17,573 nt of DNA from an uncultured Sphingomonas sp. (GTDB taxonomy: Bacteria; Pseudomonadota; Alphaproteobacteria; Sphingomonadales; Sphingomonadaceae): the NCBI RefSeq assembly GCF_946478955.1, contig NZ_CAMLDL010000030.1, positions 1 to 17,573 on the forward strand, in the 5' to 3' direction. The notes below the pieces were generated by a model. It made no database searches. It was not told the DNA's origin and worked only from the letters and a program-made list of their open reading frames with translations. Of this stretch, positions 1-8,379 are shown in pieces (position 1 is the first letter of the stretch; each line of letters starts with the position of its first letter). The translations under genes were made by a program, and so were the position numbers.

Positions 1-1436
1 GCGTCGATGTCGAACGTGACCTCGATCTGCGGCACGCCGCGCGGTGCCGGCGGGATACCGACCAGGTCAAACTGGCCAAGCATCTTATTGTCCGCCGCCA
101 TTTCGCGTTCGCCCTGGAACACGCGGATCGTCACCGCATTCTGATTATCGTCTGCGGTCGAGAAGGTCTGGCTCTTCTTCGTCGGGATCGTCGTGTTACG
201 ATCGATCATCCGGGTGAAGACACCGCCAAGCGTTTCGATGCCGAGCGATAGCGGGGTCACGTCGAGCAGAAGGACGTCCTTGACGTCGCCCTGCAGAACT
301 CCGGCCTGGATCGCCGCGCCAAGAGCAACGACCTCGTCCGGGTTAACGCCCGTGTGCGGTTCCTTGCCGAAGAATTCCTTCACGACTTCGCGCACCTTGG
401 GCATGCGGGTCTGACCGCCGACCAGGATGACTTCGTCGACCTGTGCCTTGTCGATGCCGGCGTCTTTCAGCGCCTTCTTGCACGGTTCGAGCGTGCGCTT
501 GATCAGCGGATCGACCAACTTTTCAAGCTCTGCGCGGGTCAGGGTGACGACGAGGTGCAACGGGGTGGTTGCGCCGCCTTCCATGCGCGCGGTGATGAAC
601 GGCTGGTTGATTTCGGTCGACTGGGCCGACGACAGCTCGATCTTCGCCTTTTCGGCCGCTTCCTTCAAACGCTGTAGCGCGAGGCGGTCGGTGCGAAGGT
701 CGATGCCTTCCTTTTCCTTGAACTTGTCGGCCAGCCAGTTGACGATCGCCGCGTCAAAGTCTTCGCCGCCAAGGAAGGTGTCGCCGTTGGTCGACTTCAC
801 TTCGAAGACGCCGTCGCCGATTTCCAGGATCGAAACGTCAAACGTGCCGCCGCCAAGGTCATAGACGGCGATGGTCTTGCCATCGTCCTTCTCAAGGCCA
901 TAGGCGAGCGCGGCCGCAGTCGGCTCATTGATGATGCGCAGTACCTCAAGACCGGCAATCTGACCGGCGTCCTTGGTTGCCTGGCGCTGTGCGTCATTGA
1001 AATAGGCCGGGACGGTGATGACCGCCTGAGTTACAGTTTCGCCGAGATATGCTTCGGCGGTTTCTTTCATCTTCTGCAGAATGAAGCCGCTGATTTGCGA
1101 CGGGCTGTAATCCTTGCCGCCGGCTTCGACCCACGCGTCGCCGTTCGCACCCTTTACGATCTTGTAGGGAACGAGCTTCATGTCTTCCTTGGTGACCGGA
1201 TCATCGAACCGGCGGCCGATGAGACGCTTCACCGCGAAAATCGTGTTGTCGGGATTGGTGACCGCTTGACGCTTTGCCGGCTGACCGATCAGACGTTCAC
1301 CGTCTTTGGTGAAGGCGACAACCGACGGGGTCGTGCGCGCGCCTTCTGCATTCTCAATGACCTTCGGCTTTCCGCCTTCCATGACGGCGACACAGCTGTT
1401 GGTCGTGCCAAGATCAATACCGATGACTTTTGCCAT
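1..1436 (-). CDS. dnaK: Chaperone protein DnaK (Hsp70), C-terminus outside window
   Basis: ATP-dependent cytosolic Hsp70 that binds exposed hydrophobic segments together with DnaJ and GrpE. The protein starts [20 protein letters not shown], the classic phosphate-1 motif, and continues through [12 protein letters not shown] (phosphate 2), the adenosine-binding segment [11 protein letters not shown] and the linker [14 protein letters not shown] into the beta substrate-binding domain. About 478 residues are visible of a usual 630-640; the helical lid lies beyond base 1, so the gene is cut by the window edge and is not truncated biologically. The ATG at 1434-1436 gives the canonical N-terminus and follows an AGGA-type ribosome site (GGGCAGGATAT). 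A heat-shock type promoter lies about 70 nt upstream. It is transcribed in the same direction as fabD and fabG but probably independently. Identification is certain. Confidence 0.98.
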   Translation of the reverse strand, partial: MAKVIGIDLGTTNSCVAVMEGGKPKVIENAEGARTTPSVVAFTKDGERLIGQPAKRQAVTNPDNTIFAVKRLIGRRFDDPVTKEDMKLVPYKIVKGANGDAWVEAGGKDYSPSQISGFILQKMKETAEAYLGETVTQAVITVPAYFNDAQRQATKDAGQIAGLEVLRIINEPTAAALAYGLEKDDGKTIAVYDLGGGTFDVSILEIGDGVFEVKSTNGDTFLGGEDFDAAIVNWLADKFKEKEGIDLRTDRLALQRLKEAAEKAKIELSSAQSTEINQPFITARMEGGATTPLHLVVTLTRAELEKLVDPLIKRTLEPCKKALKDAGIDKAQVDEVILVGGQTRMPKVREVVKEFFGKEPHTGVNPDEVVALGAAIQAGVLQGDVKDVLLLDVTPLSLGIETLGGVFTRMIDRNTTIPTKKSQTFSTADDNQNAVTIRVFQGEREMAADNKMLGQFDLVGIPPAPRGVPQIEVTFDID

Positions 1437-1505
1437 ATATCCTGCCCTCTGTTTTCTTAGGCGCCCGCCCCGCAGGCTTCCGCCAAAAATTTCGTATTGA
1501 GGGCG

Positions 1506-1533
1506 ATATAGGTGTCTGTTTCAGAGGGACAAG
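1506..1533 (-). promoter_or_regulatory. Probable sigma-32 (RpoH) heat-shock promoter of dnaK
   Basis: Read on the minus strand, CTTG (1533-1530) is followed after exactly 17 nt by CCTATAT (1512-1506). This matches the alphaproteobacterial RpoH consensus CTTG-N17/18-CYTATNT. It predicts a start of transcription near 1498-1500 and a leader of about 63 nt before the dnaK ATG at 1436. The position in front of dnaK, a canonical RpoH target, strengthens the call. No start site has been measured. Confidence 0.65.
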
Positions 1534-1550
1534 GGATTCCCGATATTCGT

Positions 1551-1618
1551 TATCCCTGCGAACGCAGGGACCCGGCAAAGAAAGACCAACTGGATACCCG
1601 CTTTGGCGGGAATGACGG
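1551..1618. repeat. REP-like paired palindromes between fabG and dnaK
   Basis: Two hairpins in inverted arrangement fill the space between the fabG stop and the dnaK promoter. The first has perfect 8-bp arms TCCCTGCG/CGCAGGGA (1553-1560 and 1563-1570) around AA. The second is CCCGC-TTTG-GCGGG (1597-1610) followed by AATGACGG. The GGCGGGAATGACGG end resembles the other element at 2371-2461, so both belong to one family of short interspersed palindromes. It may end transcription or protect the fab mRNA; neither is shown here. Confidence 0.75.
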
Positions 1619-1624
1619 GTAGCG

Positions 1625-2365
1625 TTACGGCATCACCATCCCGCCATTGACGTGAAGCGTCTGGCCCGTGACATAACCCGCCTCGTCCGACGCGAGATAA
1701 ACAACGGCCGCGCCGATATCGTCGCCGCTACCCATCGCACCCATGGGGATTTTGGCGAAGATTGCTTCTTTCTGGGCGTCGGTCAGCGCGTCGGTCATCG
1801 CCGACACCATGAAGCCCGGCGCGACGCAATTAACGGTAATGTTCCGGCTAGCGACTTCCTGTGCGAAGGCCTTGCTCATGCCGATCAGTCCGGCCTTCGA
1901 GGCGACATAATTTGCCTGGCCGGGATTACCGGTGACGCCGACAACCGATGTGATGTTGATGATGCGGCCGTGGCGCGCCTTCATCATCGGCTTCATCGCC
2001 GCGCGCATTATGCGGAAAGCGGCTTCAAGATTGACCTTCAGCACATCGGCAAACTCTTCGTCCTTCATCCGCATGGCGAGGTTGTCGCGGGTGATTCCGG
2101 CATTGTTGACGATAATGTCGAGCTTTCCGCCGAGCGCCTCGACGGCGCGGCCCACCAAACCGTCGACATCGTCCGCATCCGAAAGGTTCGCAACTAACGT
2201 CACATGATCGCCCCCTAGTTCCGCCGCGAACGCCTCTAGTTTGCCCGCGTTGGACCCCGACAACGCGAGCCGCGCGCCCTGCGCGGCAAGCGCCCTGGCA
2301 ATCGACGAACCCAAACCGCCGCTGGCGCCGGTCACAAGAGCGGTTTTTCCAGTCAGATCAAACAT
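1625..2365 (-). CDS. fabG: 3-oxoacyl-[acyl-carrier-protein] reductase FabG
   Basis: NADPH-dependent reduction of 3-oxoacyl-ACP to 3-hydroxyacyl-ACP, the first reduction of each cytosolic type II fatty-acid elongation cycle. The 246-aa protein is a classical short-chain dehydrogenase close in length to E. coli FabG (244). The cofactor motif TGASGGLG is at residues 12-19, NNAG at 87-90, and the catalytic tetrad reads N112, S140, Y153 and K157 (YVASK). The C-terminus HVNGGMVMP is typical of FabG. The ATG at 2363-2365 gives the standard start, but the ribosome site is poor (ACAAGAA) and a stable hairpin begins 8 nt upstream. fabD lies 99 nt upstream in the same direction, so the two are probably one operon. 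Other SDR reductases such as PhaB are possible by fold, but the fabD neighbour makes FabG the best call. Confidence 0.93.
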   Translation of the reverse strand: MFDLTGKTALVTGASGGLGSSIARALAAQGARLALSGSNAGKLEAFAAELGGDHVTLVANLSDADDVDGLVGRAVEALGGKLDIIVNNAGITRDNLAMRMKDEEFADVLKVNLEAAFRIMRAAMKPMMKARHGRIINITSVVGVTGNPGQANYVASKAGLIGMSKAFAQEVASRNITVNCVAPGFMVSAMTDALTDAQKEAIFAKIPMGAMGSGDDIGAAVVYLASDEAGYVTGQTLHVNGGMVMP

Positions 2366-2370
2366 TTCTT

Positions 2371-2461
2371 GTCACTCCCGCGAAAGCGGGAGTCCCGCTT
2401 TCCTTGTTGAACCTTATTGCCGCCAAAAAGGCAGCGGGATCCCCGCCTTCGCGGGGATGAC
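2371..2461. repeat. REP-like paired palindromes filling the fabD-fabG gap
   Basis: Two perfect hairpins face each other. ACTCCCGC-GAAA-GCGGGAGT occupies 2374-2393 (8-bp stem, GNRA-type tetraloop on the plus strand). ATCCCCGC-CTTC-GCGGGGAT occupies 2439-2458. The outer ends, GTCA at 2371-2374 and ATGAC at 2457-2461, are also inverted copies, as in bacterial interspersed mosaic elements. Between them CCCGCT and AGCGGG offer a further pairing. The unit occupies almost all of the 99 nt between the fabD stop and the fabG start. Confidence 0.8.
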
Positions 2462-2464
2462 GGC

Positions 2465-3403
2465 CTATGCGATTTGGTTCGCCAGGGCCTCGATGTCCTC
2501 GATCGTCACCACGCTCGTCACATTCGCGTCAGGCGAAATGCGCTTGATCATCGGGCCAAGCACCTTGCCGCCAATTTCGATGAAATCCGTAACCCCGGCG
2601 TCCGACATATTACTTACGCTTTCCCGCCAACGGACCATGCCTGTAACCTGATCGACCAGAAGCGAACGAATGGCGTCGGGATCTGCGACGGGTTCGGCCG
2701 TTACATTGGCGTAGACAGGTACGGCAGGAACCCAGATTTCGGTCTGGGCCAATACTGTCGCCATCGCGTCGGCCGCAGGCTGCATAAGCGGGCAATGGAA
2801 CGGCGCCGATACCGGCAATAGCACGGCACGCTTGGCGCCCATGTCTTTGGCGATCGCAACCGCCCGATCGATGGCGGCCTTCGCCCCGGATATTACGACC
2901 TGTGACGGATCATTATCATTGGCGACGGTGCAAACTTCGCCTTCTGCCGCTGCCGCTGCAATCTTCTGCGCCAATTCAAGATCGGCGCCGAGCAGCGCGG
3001 CCATCGCGCCTTGTCCAACCGGCACCGCTGACTGCATCGCCTGCCCGCGTTCGCGCAGAAGCTTGGCGGTGGTCGACAGGCCAAACGATCCTGCCGCACA
3101 AAGTGCTGAATACTCACCGAGGCTATGGCCCGCGACGAAACCCGCCACCTTTTCCAATGCGACGCCGCCGTCATTGGCCAGCGTGGTGAAAACGGCCATC
3201 GACAGCGCCATGATTGCTGGCTGTGCATTGGCGGTCAGGCGCAGCTCCTCGTCCGGGCCCTCGGTCATCAGGCGGAACAGGTTTTGCCCCAGTGCCTCAT
3301 CAACCTCGCCAAAGACGTCGCGAGCGGTCGCGCTGGCGGCGGCAAGCTCCTTGCCCATGCCAACTGACTGGCTGCCTTGCCCCGGAAATACAAAAGCGCG
3401 CAT
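2465..3403 (-). CDS. fabD: Malonyl-CoA:ACP transacylase FabD
   Basis: Transfers the malonyl group from CoA to acyl carrier protein, supplying the extender unit for fatty-acid synthesis in the cytosol. The 312-aa protein has FPGQGSQ at residues 6-12, the nucleophile elbow GHSLGEYSA with Ser94, the carboxylate-binding Arg119 (LLRERGQAM) and catalytic His203 (SAPFHCPLM). These correspond to Ser92, Arg117 and His201 of E. coli FabD. An in-frame upstream start would add 19 residues, but the ATG at 3401-3403 yields the family N-terminus MRAFVFPGQG and follows a good GGGGAG ribosome site, so it is preferred. It heads the fabD-fabG pair. A possible promoter is TTGGCA-N17-TAACCG at 3460-3432, whose -10 box is weak. 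Stop codon is TAG. Confidence 0.96.
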   Translation of the reverse strand: MRAFVFPGQGSQSVGMGKELAAASATARDVFGEVDEALGQNLFRLMTEGPDEELRLTANAQPAIMALSMAVFTTLANDGGVALEKVAGFVAGHSLGEYSALCAAGSFGLSTTAKLLRERGQAMQSAVPVGQGAMAALLGADLELAQKIAAAAAEGEVCTVANDNDPSQVVISGAKAAIDRAVAIAKDMGAKRAVLLPVSAPFHCPLMQPAADAMATVLAQTEIWVPAVPVYANVTAEPVADPDAIRSLLVDQVTGMVRWRESVSNMSDAGVTDFIEIGGKVLGPMIKRISPDANVTSVVTIEDIEALANQIA

Positions 3404-3477
3404 CGCTCTCCCCTTTTCAAACTTGTCGGCGCGGTTAGGCCCGCAAACGCCAATTGCCAACCCCGCCCGTCAGGTGC

Positions 3478-4791
3478 ATGGCCGCAGCCATGACTGACGA
3501 ACCGCTGCCACCGCCCATTCCTCAAGCGCAACGCATGGGGCGCTTCATGAGCTTGGCGATGGTGATCGGCACCGTAATCGGCTCCGGCATCTACCTGCTT
3601 CCGGCGACGCTGGCCCCTTATGGTGCCAATATGCTTTGGGCCTTTGCCCTCACCATCGGTGGCACGATGCTGCTGGCCATCACCTTCGCCAAATTGGCTG
3701 GCCATATGCCTGGCGGTCCTTTCGCCTATGTCGGTAAAGCATTTGGCGATGTGCCGGCGACGGTGACACTATGGAGTTATCTCGTCTCGCAATGGACAGG
3801 CGTTGCGGCCGTCGCCATCGCTGTCGCGGGCGCGCTCAGTTTCGTCGTCCCATGGGCAGGATCGGGCATAGGGCTCGTGTTAACGTCGCTCGCGGTCATC
3901 GCCATTCTGCTGGCCATCAATGTCACCGGCGTTCGGTCTGCCGGTAATGTCCAGGTCGTCACCACGCTCATCAAGATTATTCCGCTGGTCGCGGTCGTTC
4001 TGCTGGTCCTAGGGCGTTTCGGTACCGGCCAACCGGTCGAAGCACTGGCCCCCGTTCCGGTGACATGGGCCGGGATCGCCGCTGCTGCTGCCCTTATGCT
4101 CTTCTCACTAACCGGCTTCGAAGCAGCAACCGTCACGGCCAATGTCACGGAAGACGCGGCCGACACTGTGCCAAAGGCAACGATAATTGGGACCGGCTTC
4201 ACGGGACTTATCTATCTCGCCGCCACCGTCGCGACCCTGATGCTGCTTCCAAGCGTCATGGCCGCAAAGTCGAGCGCGCCGTTTGCGGATGCGATCGCGC
4301 CGGTGCTTGGTGATGTTGCCGGGGCCTTTGTTGCCGCAATTGCGGCGGTTAGCGCCTTCGGCACCTGCAACGCCCTGTTACTACTCAGCGGAGAGGTTGC
4401 GCGGTCGATGGCAGTTGCCGGAGATATGCCGCCGCAGTTTGCGAAAACCAATACGGTCGGCGTTCCGGTCTTTGGCCTGTGCATCGGCGCCGCACTTGCC
4501 GCGGTGCTGGTAATCCTCAGCAATTCCGAAAGCTTTGTTCCGGTTTACGTCTTCATCACGCTTCTTTCGGCGGTCGCGAGCTTAGTGCTTTACGCCGTCT
4601 GCGCGCTTGCCGCGATCAAGCTTCGGGTTGGCAGCGTTGTGCTCGCCTTCCTCGCCTTTGCGTATTCGATCGCCATGTTCGTAGGCGCCGGCTGGGAGGC
4701 AACCGGATGGGGCCTCGTCCTTGCTGCAATCGGCGTACCCATTCGCTGGCTTAGCCGCCGACTGTGGCCGCTGCGCGCGCCAGCTGCCTAG
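3478..4791 (+). CDS. APC-superfamily amino acid/polyamine permease
   Basis: Inner-membrane transporter of the APC superfamily, about 437 aa with roughly 12 hydrophobic segments across the whole length. The first helix holds the unwound substrate-binding motif GTVIGSGIYLLP, as in AdiC- and PotE-like basic amino acid/polyamine antiporters, and GGPFAYVGKAFG follows in the expected place for helix 3. Length equals AdiC (445 aa). Substrate cannot be read from the sequence; cationic amino acids, agmatine or other amino acids are all possible. The start is uncertain: ATG 3478 (weak AGG upstream) and ATG 3490 (MTDEPLPPP) differ by four residues, and a TTG at 3454 is also in frame. It diverges from fabD, with 74 nt between starts. 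Its TAG stop (4789-4791) overlaps the stop of the convergent response regulator. Confidence 0.88.
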   Translation: MAAAMTDEPLPPPIPQAQRMGRFMSLAMVIGTVIGSGIYLLPATLAPYGANMLWAFALTIGGTMLLAITFAKLAGHMPGGPFAYVGKAFGDVPATVTLWSYLVSQWTGVAAVAIAVAGALSFVVPWAGSGIGLVLTSLAVIAILLAINVTGVRSAGNVQVVTTLIKIIPLVAVVLLVLGRFGTGQPVEALAPVPVTWAGIAAAAALMLFSLTGFEAATVTANVTEDAADTVPKATIIGTGFTGLIYLAATVATLMLLPSVMAAKSSAPFADAIAPVLGDVAGAFVAAIAAVSAFGTCNALLLLSGEVARSMAVAGDMPPQFAKTNTVGVPVFGLCIGAALAAVLVILSNSESFVPVYVFITLLSAVASLVLYAVCALAAIKLRVGSVVLAFLAFAYSIAMFVGAGWEATGWGLVLAAIGVPIRWLSRRLWPLRAPAA

Positions 4792-5501
4792 AATTTGGAT
4801 CGAACCGAGCTCAGAATCGATTTCAGAGCCGTGAGCAGCGCCTGATTGATCGGCTGTCCGGAGGCTGCTGCCCGCGAAATGCTTTCCGTAATCTGCATCG
4901 CCTTTTCCAGGCCGTGACCCACATCCGCCATTTGGGCCGACGGTTCTTCGCCCATTTTCGCTTGTAGATCGGCAAGCGCGCGCTCGGCGTTGCGCCTGCC
5001 CATTATCTCGCGCTCAAGTTCCTCACGAAGCTGGTCGAAGGCGAGAACGCGCATCGTCACGCGTTCGTCGAGCGCGGCATTCGCCTGGCGCAATGTGTCG
5101 CTGGTTTTCTGCTTATTGAGCTGCGTTTCGATCCGCGCCTTCAACACATCGAAATCGATCGGCTTCGCAATATAATCGTCGGCACCAGCTTCAAGCGCCG
5201 CCACAACCGCCTCTGCCTCGGCGCGGGCCGTCAACATGATCACCGGCAGATCTTCAATATGCCAGTCGCGGCGCAGGACGTTTAGCACCTCGACCCCGTT
5301 CATGCCGGGCATCATATAATCGAGCAGAATAAGGTCGGGCTTTTCGGTGCGCACAAAATCGAGCGCCTTTTCGCCGCTGTCGACCGCATGCAGGTCATAC
5401 CCGGTTGCTTCCAGGCGGCGGCAAACCACCGTGCGGTTGCCCTCGACATCGTCGACCACCAAAATCTTGTGGGTGCGGACCGCGTCGTGCATCAAATTCA
5501 T
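4788..5501 (-). CDS. Response regulator, REC domain plus coiled-coil C-terminus
   Basis: Cytosolic phospho-receiver of 237 aa. An N-terminal REC domain (about residues 11-128) has the acidic pair D17-D18, phospho-acceptor Asp61 (LILLDYMMPGMNG), switch Thr91 and Lys113 (IAKPI). After it comes a charged helical stretch (about 125-185, likely coiled coil) and a C-terminal segment with no recognised DNA-binding, GGDEF or phosphatase domain, so output is probably by protein contact. The upstream kinase ends at 5555 and an in-frame ATG at 5558 would overlap it as ATGA. I prefer ATG 5499-5501, because it follows AAGGA at 7-nt spacing and removes 19 non-family residues. The gene order suggests that it is the phosphorelay partner of the hybrid kinase. 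Its TAG stop interlocks with that of the permease. Confidence 0.85.
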   Translation of the reverse strand: MNLMHDAVRTHKILVVDDVEGNRTVVCRRLEATGYDLHAVDSGEKALDFVRTEKPDLILLDYMMPGMNGVEVLNVLRRDWHIEDLPVIMLTARAEAEAVVAALEAGADDYIAKPIDFDVLKARIETQLNKQKTSDTLRQANAALDERVTMRVLAFDQLREELEREIMGRRNAERALADLQAKMGEEPSAQMADVGHGLEKAMQITESISRAAASGQPINQALLTALKSILSSVRSKF

Positions 5502-5554
5502 ACTACCGTCCTTACCATCGGCCTGGCCGTTCGCCGCCCATCTCGCCCTGCCCA

Positions 5555-7828
5555 TCATGCGTCGAGTAACCCACTAATCCGGCTGGCGAGACCGCGCGGT
5601 GTCAGACCTGCCTTGATCTGAATGGAATCCACAACCTTTTCCAGTCGGCGCTTCTGGTCGGTATCCAATGTGCACCCCGTCACCACAACAACCGGCGGCC
5701 GCTGTTCCAGCGGTATGTCGCTGATCCGTTCGATCAGTTGAAAGCCGTCGGTGTCCGGCATCATGAGATCGGTCACAACCAATGCGAATTCGCCATTGGC
5801 CAACGCGTTTATCGCGTCACGACCGTTGGCCGCATGAACCACGTTGAAGCCACATTGGGTGAGGCCCTTTTCATACAGCCTGGCCGTCGCTGGATCGTCT
5901 TCAACCAGCAGGATCGAGCCACTCTTCTTATGGGAATATAACTGTAGAATTTCCTCGACATCGTCGGTCTTCACCGGCTTGACAAGATGGTCGCTGGCGC
6001 CCTTTTCAATGGACAAGCGAACACGATCGTCGACGCTAACGACGATGGTCGGGATTGCGCACAGACTCTCATCCAGACCGAGTGCATCGAGCACGTCCCA
6101 GCCGTCCAGTTTAGGAAGCCCAATATCAAGCAGGATGATGTCAGGATCGCTCTGCTTGGCAAGTTCCATCCCTGCCTGTCCGTCGCTGGCCACAAGGCAA
6201 TTATAGCCATTGCGATCAAGCAAGCGCCGCAATAGTTCGACAGCGCTCGGCTCATCCTCCATGATCAGCGCAAGTGGCCTGCTGCCACGCTCGCGGGGCT
6301 CAGGGGGCGACATGTCAAGCGGGGCCGCCGTAATGGGCGCTTGGCCTGGCCGGAATCGCATGGTGAACGTGGAACCGAAGCCCGGTTCACTCGTGACCTT
6401 CACATCGCCACCCATCATGGCGGCGAAGCGTTCGACCAGCGCAAGGCCAAGACCGGTTCCGCCATAACGCCGCGTGGTGGAAGAATCGCTCTGGACAAAC
6501 GGGCGGAACAGGCGCGCGATTTCGTCCTTGGTCATGCCGATGCCGGTGTCGGATACTTCGCAGCAGATTTCCGCGCCATGTTTGCGGACATTGATTTGCA
6601 CAAATCCATCTTCCGTGAATTTGCAGGCGTTGCTGCCCAGATTTAGCAGGCTCTGCCGGATCTTCGTCGCATCGCCTTCAATGAAGCTGATGCTGTCATC
6701 GACACTGACGGTGACGGTATTGCGCTGCTTGACGGCGATTGGCGCCAGCGTGGCCTCCACCTCCTGCATCAGAGCGCGCATGTCGAAGTTATGGATATCC
6801 AGTTCCATCTTGCCCGCCTCAATCTTGGATAGGTCGAGAAGGCTGTTGATGAGCTCCAGAAGCTGCTTCGACGAGCTATATATCCAGCTCACATCTTCGA
6901 CCGAACGATCCATGCCGTCCCGTTCAAGGTCATCGTGCAGCACTTCCGCATAGCCAATGATGGCGTTCAGTGGGGTCCGCAGCTCATGGCTCATATTGGC
7001 AAGGAATGCCGATTTGGCGACGTTTGCCGCTTCGGCCTGATCGCGGGCGACAGATAGCTGCCCCATCGCCTCGGAAAGCTCATGGGTCTGCGCCTCGATT
7101 TCGCCGAGCATGCCATTATAGCTGGTGATGATCTCGTTAAAATCCGGGTCTTCCGACCCTTCAACCCGCTGTTGCAAATCGCCAGACCGGCGAATGTCGC
7201 GCATCGACTGGGTGAGCGCGTCGAGGGGCCGTGCGACCATCCCGCGCATCACACTGGATACGAAATAAGCGATCGCGAGACAGGCGCCGAACAGCAGGAC
7301 CGCTACCGGCAACATATCGACAAAGATCGATGCCAGGCTTCGGTAACGATAGCCGATCGTCAAATTGCCAACCGGCTCATTATTCACGGCAATCGGAACC
7401 GTGATTGCACCGTAATTACTGAGAAATCCGCTTTTGGTCCCCAATTGCCCGTTAGCGGCGAATTCCTGCGCGAATTTCAGGCCGGGCGAATTGTCTTCGC
7501 CCTTCGCTGCATAGCGGCTGATAACGGCATTATTCTGGCCGCGCGCTTCAACCAGCAGCAGCTTGGGTACCGAATGAGCGGACGCGGTGATCGCATCGGC
7601 CGCGCCGCTGTCCCCAAACACGACCGCAGCACCCAGGTTTGATGCCAGCACTTCGGCAAGCTGCCGGTTCTGATTATTTGCGGCGCCCCGTTCATAGTAA
7701 TATTGCACGCCCATCAGGCCGAGGCACGACATCAACAGCGCAATTGCTGTCACCGCGAGCGTGATAAAGGTAAGCTTCTTCCGAAACGGAATAGCGGACA
7801 GCCGGTGGCCAAGGAATTGCGGTGCCAT
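5555..7828 (-). CDS. Hybrid sensor histidine kinase with CHASE8-like sensor and two receiver domains
   Basis: Inner-membrane hybrid kinase, 757 aa. Order: TM1 (about 19-41); periplasmic sensor (42-170) with [17 protein letters not shown] then a [11 protein letters not shown] strand, resembling the CHASE8 domain of YfiN; TM2 (about 172-194); HAMP (195-250); HisKA with phospho-acceptor His281 ([16 protein letters not shown]); HATPase with N box Asn400, DTGIGM (G1) and GGTGLGLAL (G2); REC1 (519-632) with Asp568 and Lys617; REC2 (638-755) with Asp687 and Lys739. All catalytic residues look intact. The start ATG 7826-7828 overlaps the YfiR-family stop by one base (TAATG), implying translational coupling, and the TGA stop touches the response regulator. 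Inferred role: its sensor is controlled by the neighbouring YfiR-like protein. The CHASE8 assignment is by eye. Confidence 0.92.
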   Translation of the reverse strand: MAPQFLGHRLSAIPFRKKLTFITLAVTAIALLMSCLGLMGVQYYYERGAANNQNRQLAEVLASNLGAAVVFGDSGAADAITASAHSVPKLLLVEARGQNNAVISRYAAKGEDNSPGLKFAQEFAANGQLGTKSGFLSNYGAITVPIAVNNEPVGNLTIGYRYRSLASIFVDMLPVAVLLFGACLAIAYFVSSVMRGMVARPLDALTQSMRDIRRSGDLQQRVEGSEDPDFNEIITSYNGMLGEIEAQTHELSEAMGQLSVARDQAEAANVAKSAFLANMSHELRTPLNAIIGYAEVLHDDLERDGMDRSVEDVSWIYSSSKQLLELINSLLDLSKIEAGKMELDIHNFDMRALMQEVEATLAPIAVKQRNTVTVSVDDSISFIEGDATKIRQSLLNLGSNACKFTEDGFVQINVRKHGAEICCEVSDTGIGMTKDEIARLFRPFVQSDSSTTRRYGGTGLGLALVERFAAMMGGDVKVTSEPGFGSTFTMRFRPGQAPITAAPLDMSPPEPRERGSRPLALIMEDEPSAVELLRRLLDRNGYNCLVASDGQAGMELAKQSDPDIILLDIGLPKLDGWDVLDALGLDESLCAIPTIVVSVDDRVRLSIEKGASDHLVKPVKTDDVEEILQLYSHKKSGSILLVEDDPATARLYEKGLTQCGFNVVHAANGRDAINALANGEFALVVTDLMMPDTDGFQLIERISDIPLEQRPPVVVVTGCTLDTDQKRRLEKVVDSIQIKAGLTPRGLASRISGLLDA

Positions 7829-8358
7829 TACGACACCACCTTTGCCGCCAGCTGCATCAGCTGGGCGCTGATCTGCACCCCGCTGTTGCGGGCGACGCGG
7901 CTATTGATCGCAAAGCGGATCTGACCACCGAAGTTGACCAGGCCGACGGTTCCGCCCCGTTCTGCAAAGGCAGGTCCTTCACCAATCACCACCTGCCCGC
8001 GCGAAATGGACCCGAGCGCGGCCGCCTGGGCGGATTCAAGATAGACCACATCACAGGATGGTCCGGCTTCCCGAACGCTCCCCACCGCCACTACTTCCAG
8101 GCGGCTGTTGCCAACGGCCCGGCCGGACAGCGCGCGCAGACTGCCCGAAATATTGTCACCGGCAATAGTGCAAATGCGTATGCGGGCGGGATTGCCGGGA
8201 AAGCTGATGAAGCGGATAATGTTATAAACGAGTGCCGCCTTAACGCCGGCACTACTTTGTGCCTGCGCAGAACCAGGGGCGAACAGCGCCACCGACAATG
8301 CCAACGCAATCGTTAGCAATCGGAGCGGCAACTTTGCCATTGATGATGTGATTTGCAT
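7828..8358 (-). CDS. YfiR family (DUF4154) periplasmic protein
   Basis: Small secreted protein of 176 aa. A signal peptide (about 1-33) has a positive n-region, a leucine/alanine core and cleavage site AQA-Q. The mature part begins [15 protein letters not shown], the hallmark of the YfiR/DUF4154 family, followed by a cysteine strand (C63), C102, the [16 protein letters not shown] segment and [17 protein letters not shown] near the end. Known role of the family: P. aeruginosa YfiR sequesters the periplasmic domain of the cyclase YfiN and reduces c-di-GMP. Only two cysteines are present here, spaced 39 residues apart. ATG 8358 is chosen (GGTAGGCGTG ribosome site); a GTG just before it and ATG 8340 are alternatives. 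It lies 21 nt after the receptor and overlaps the kinase start, so it probably works with both. The partner is inferred. Confidence 0.88.
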   Translation of the reverse strand: MQITSSMAKLPLRLLTIALALSVALFAPGSAQAQSSAGVKAALVYNIIRFISFPGNPARIRICTIAGDNISGSLRALSGRAVGNSRLEVVAVGSVREAGPSCDVVYLESAQAAALGSISRGQVVIGEGPAFAERGGTVGLVNFGGQIRFAINSRVARNSGVQISAQLMQLAAKVVS

Positions 8359-8379
8359 CACGCCTACCTGACTCAGCCG

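Noticed and set aside
193..1460. Several plus-strand open frames across 193-1460
   Set aside because: They are reverse-strand shadows of dnaK, which is conserved over the whole stretch.
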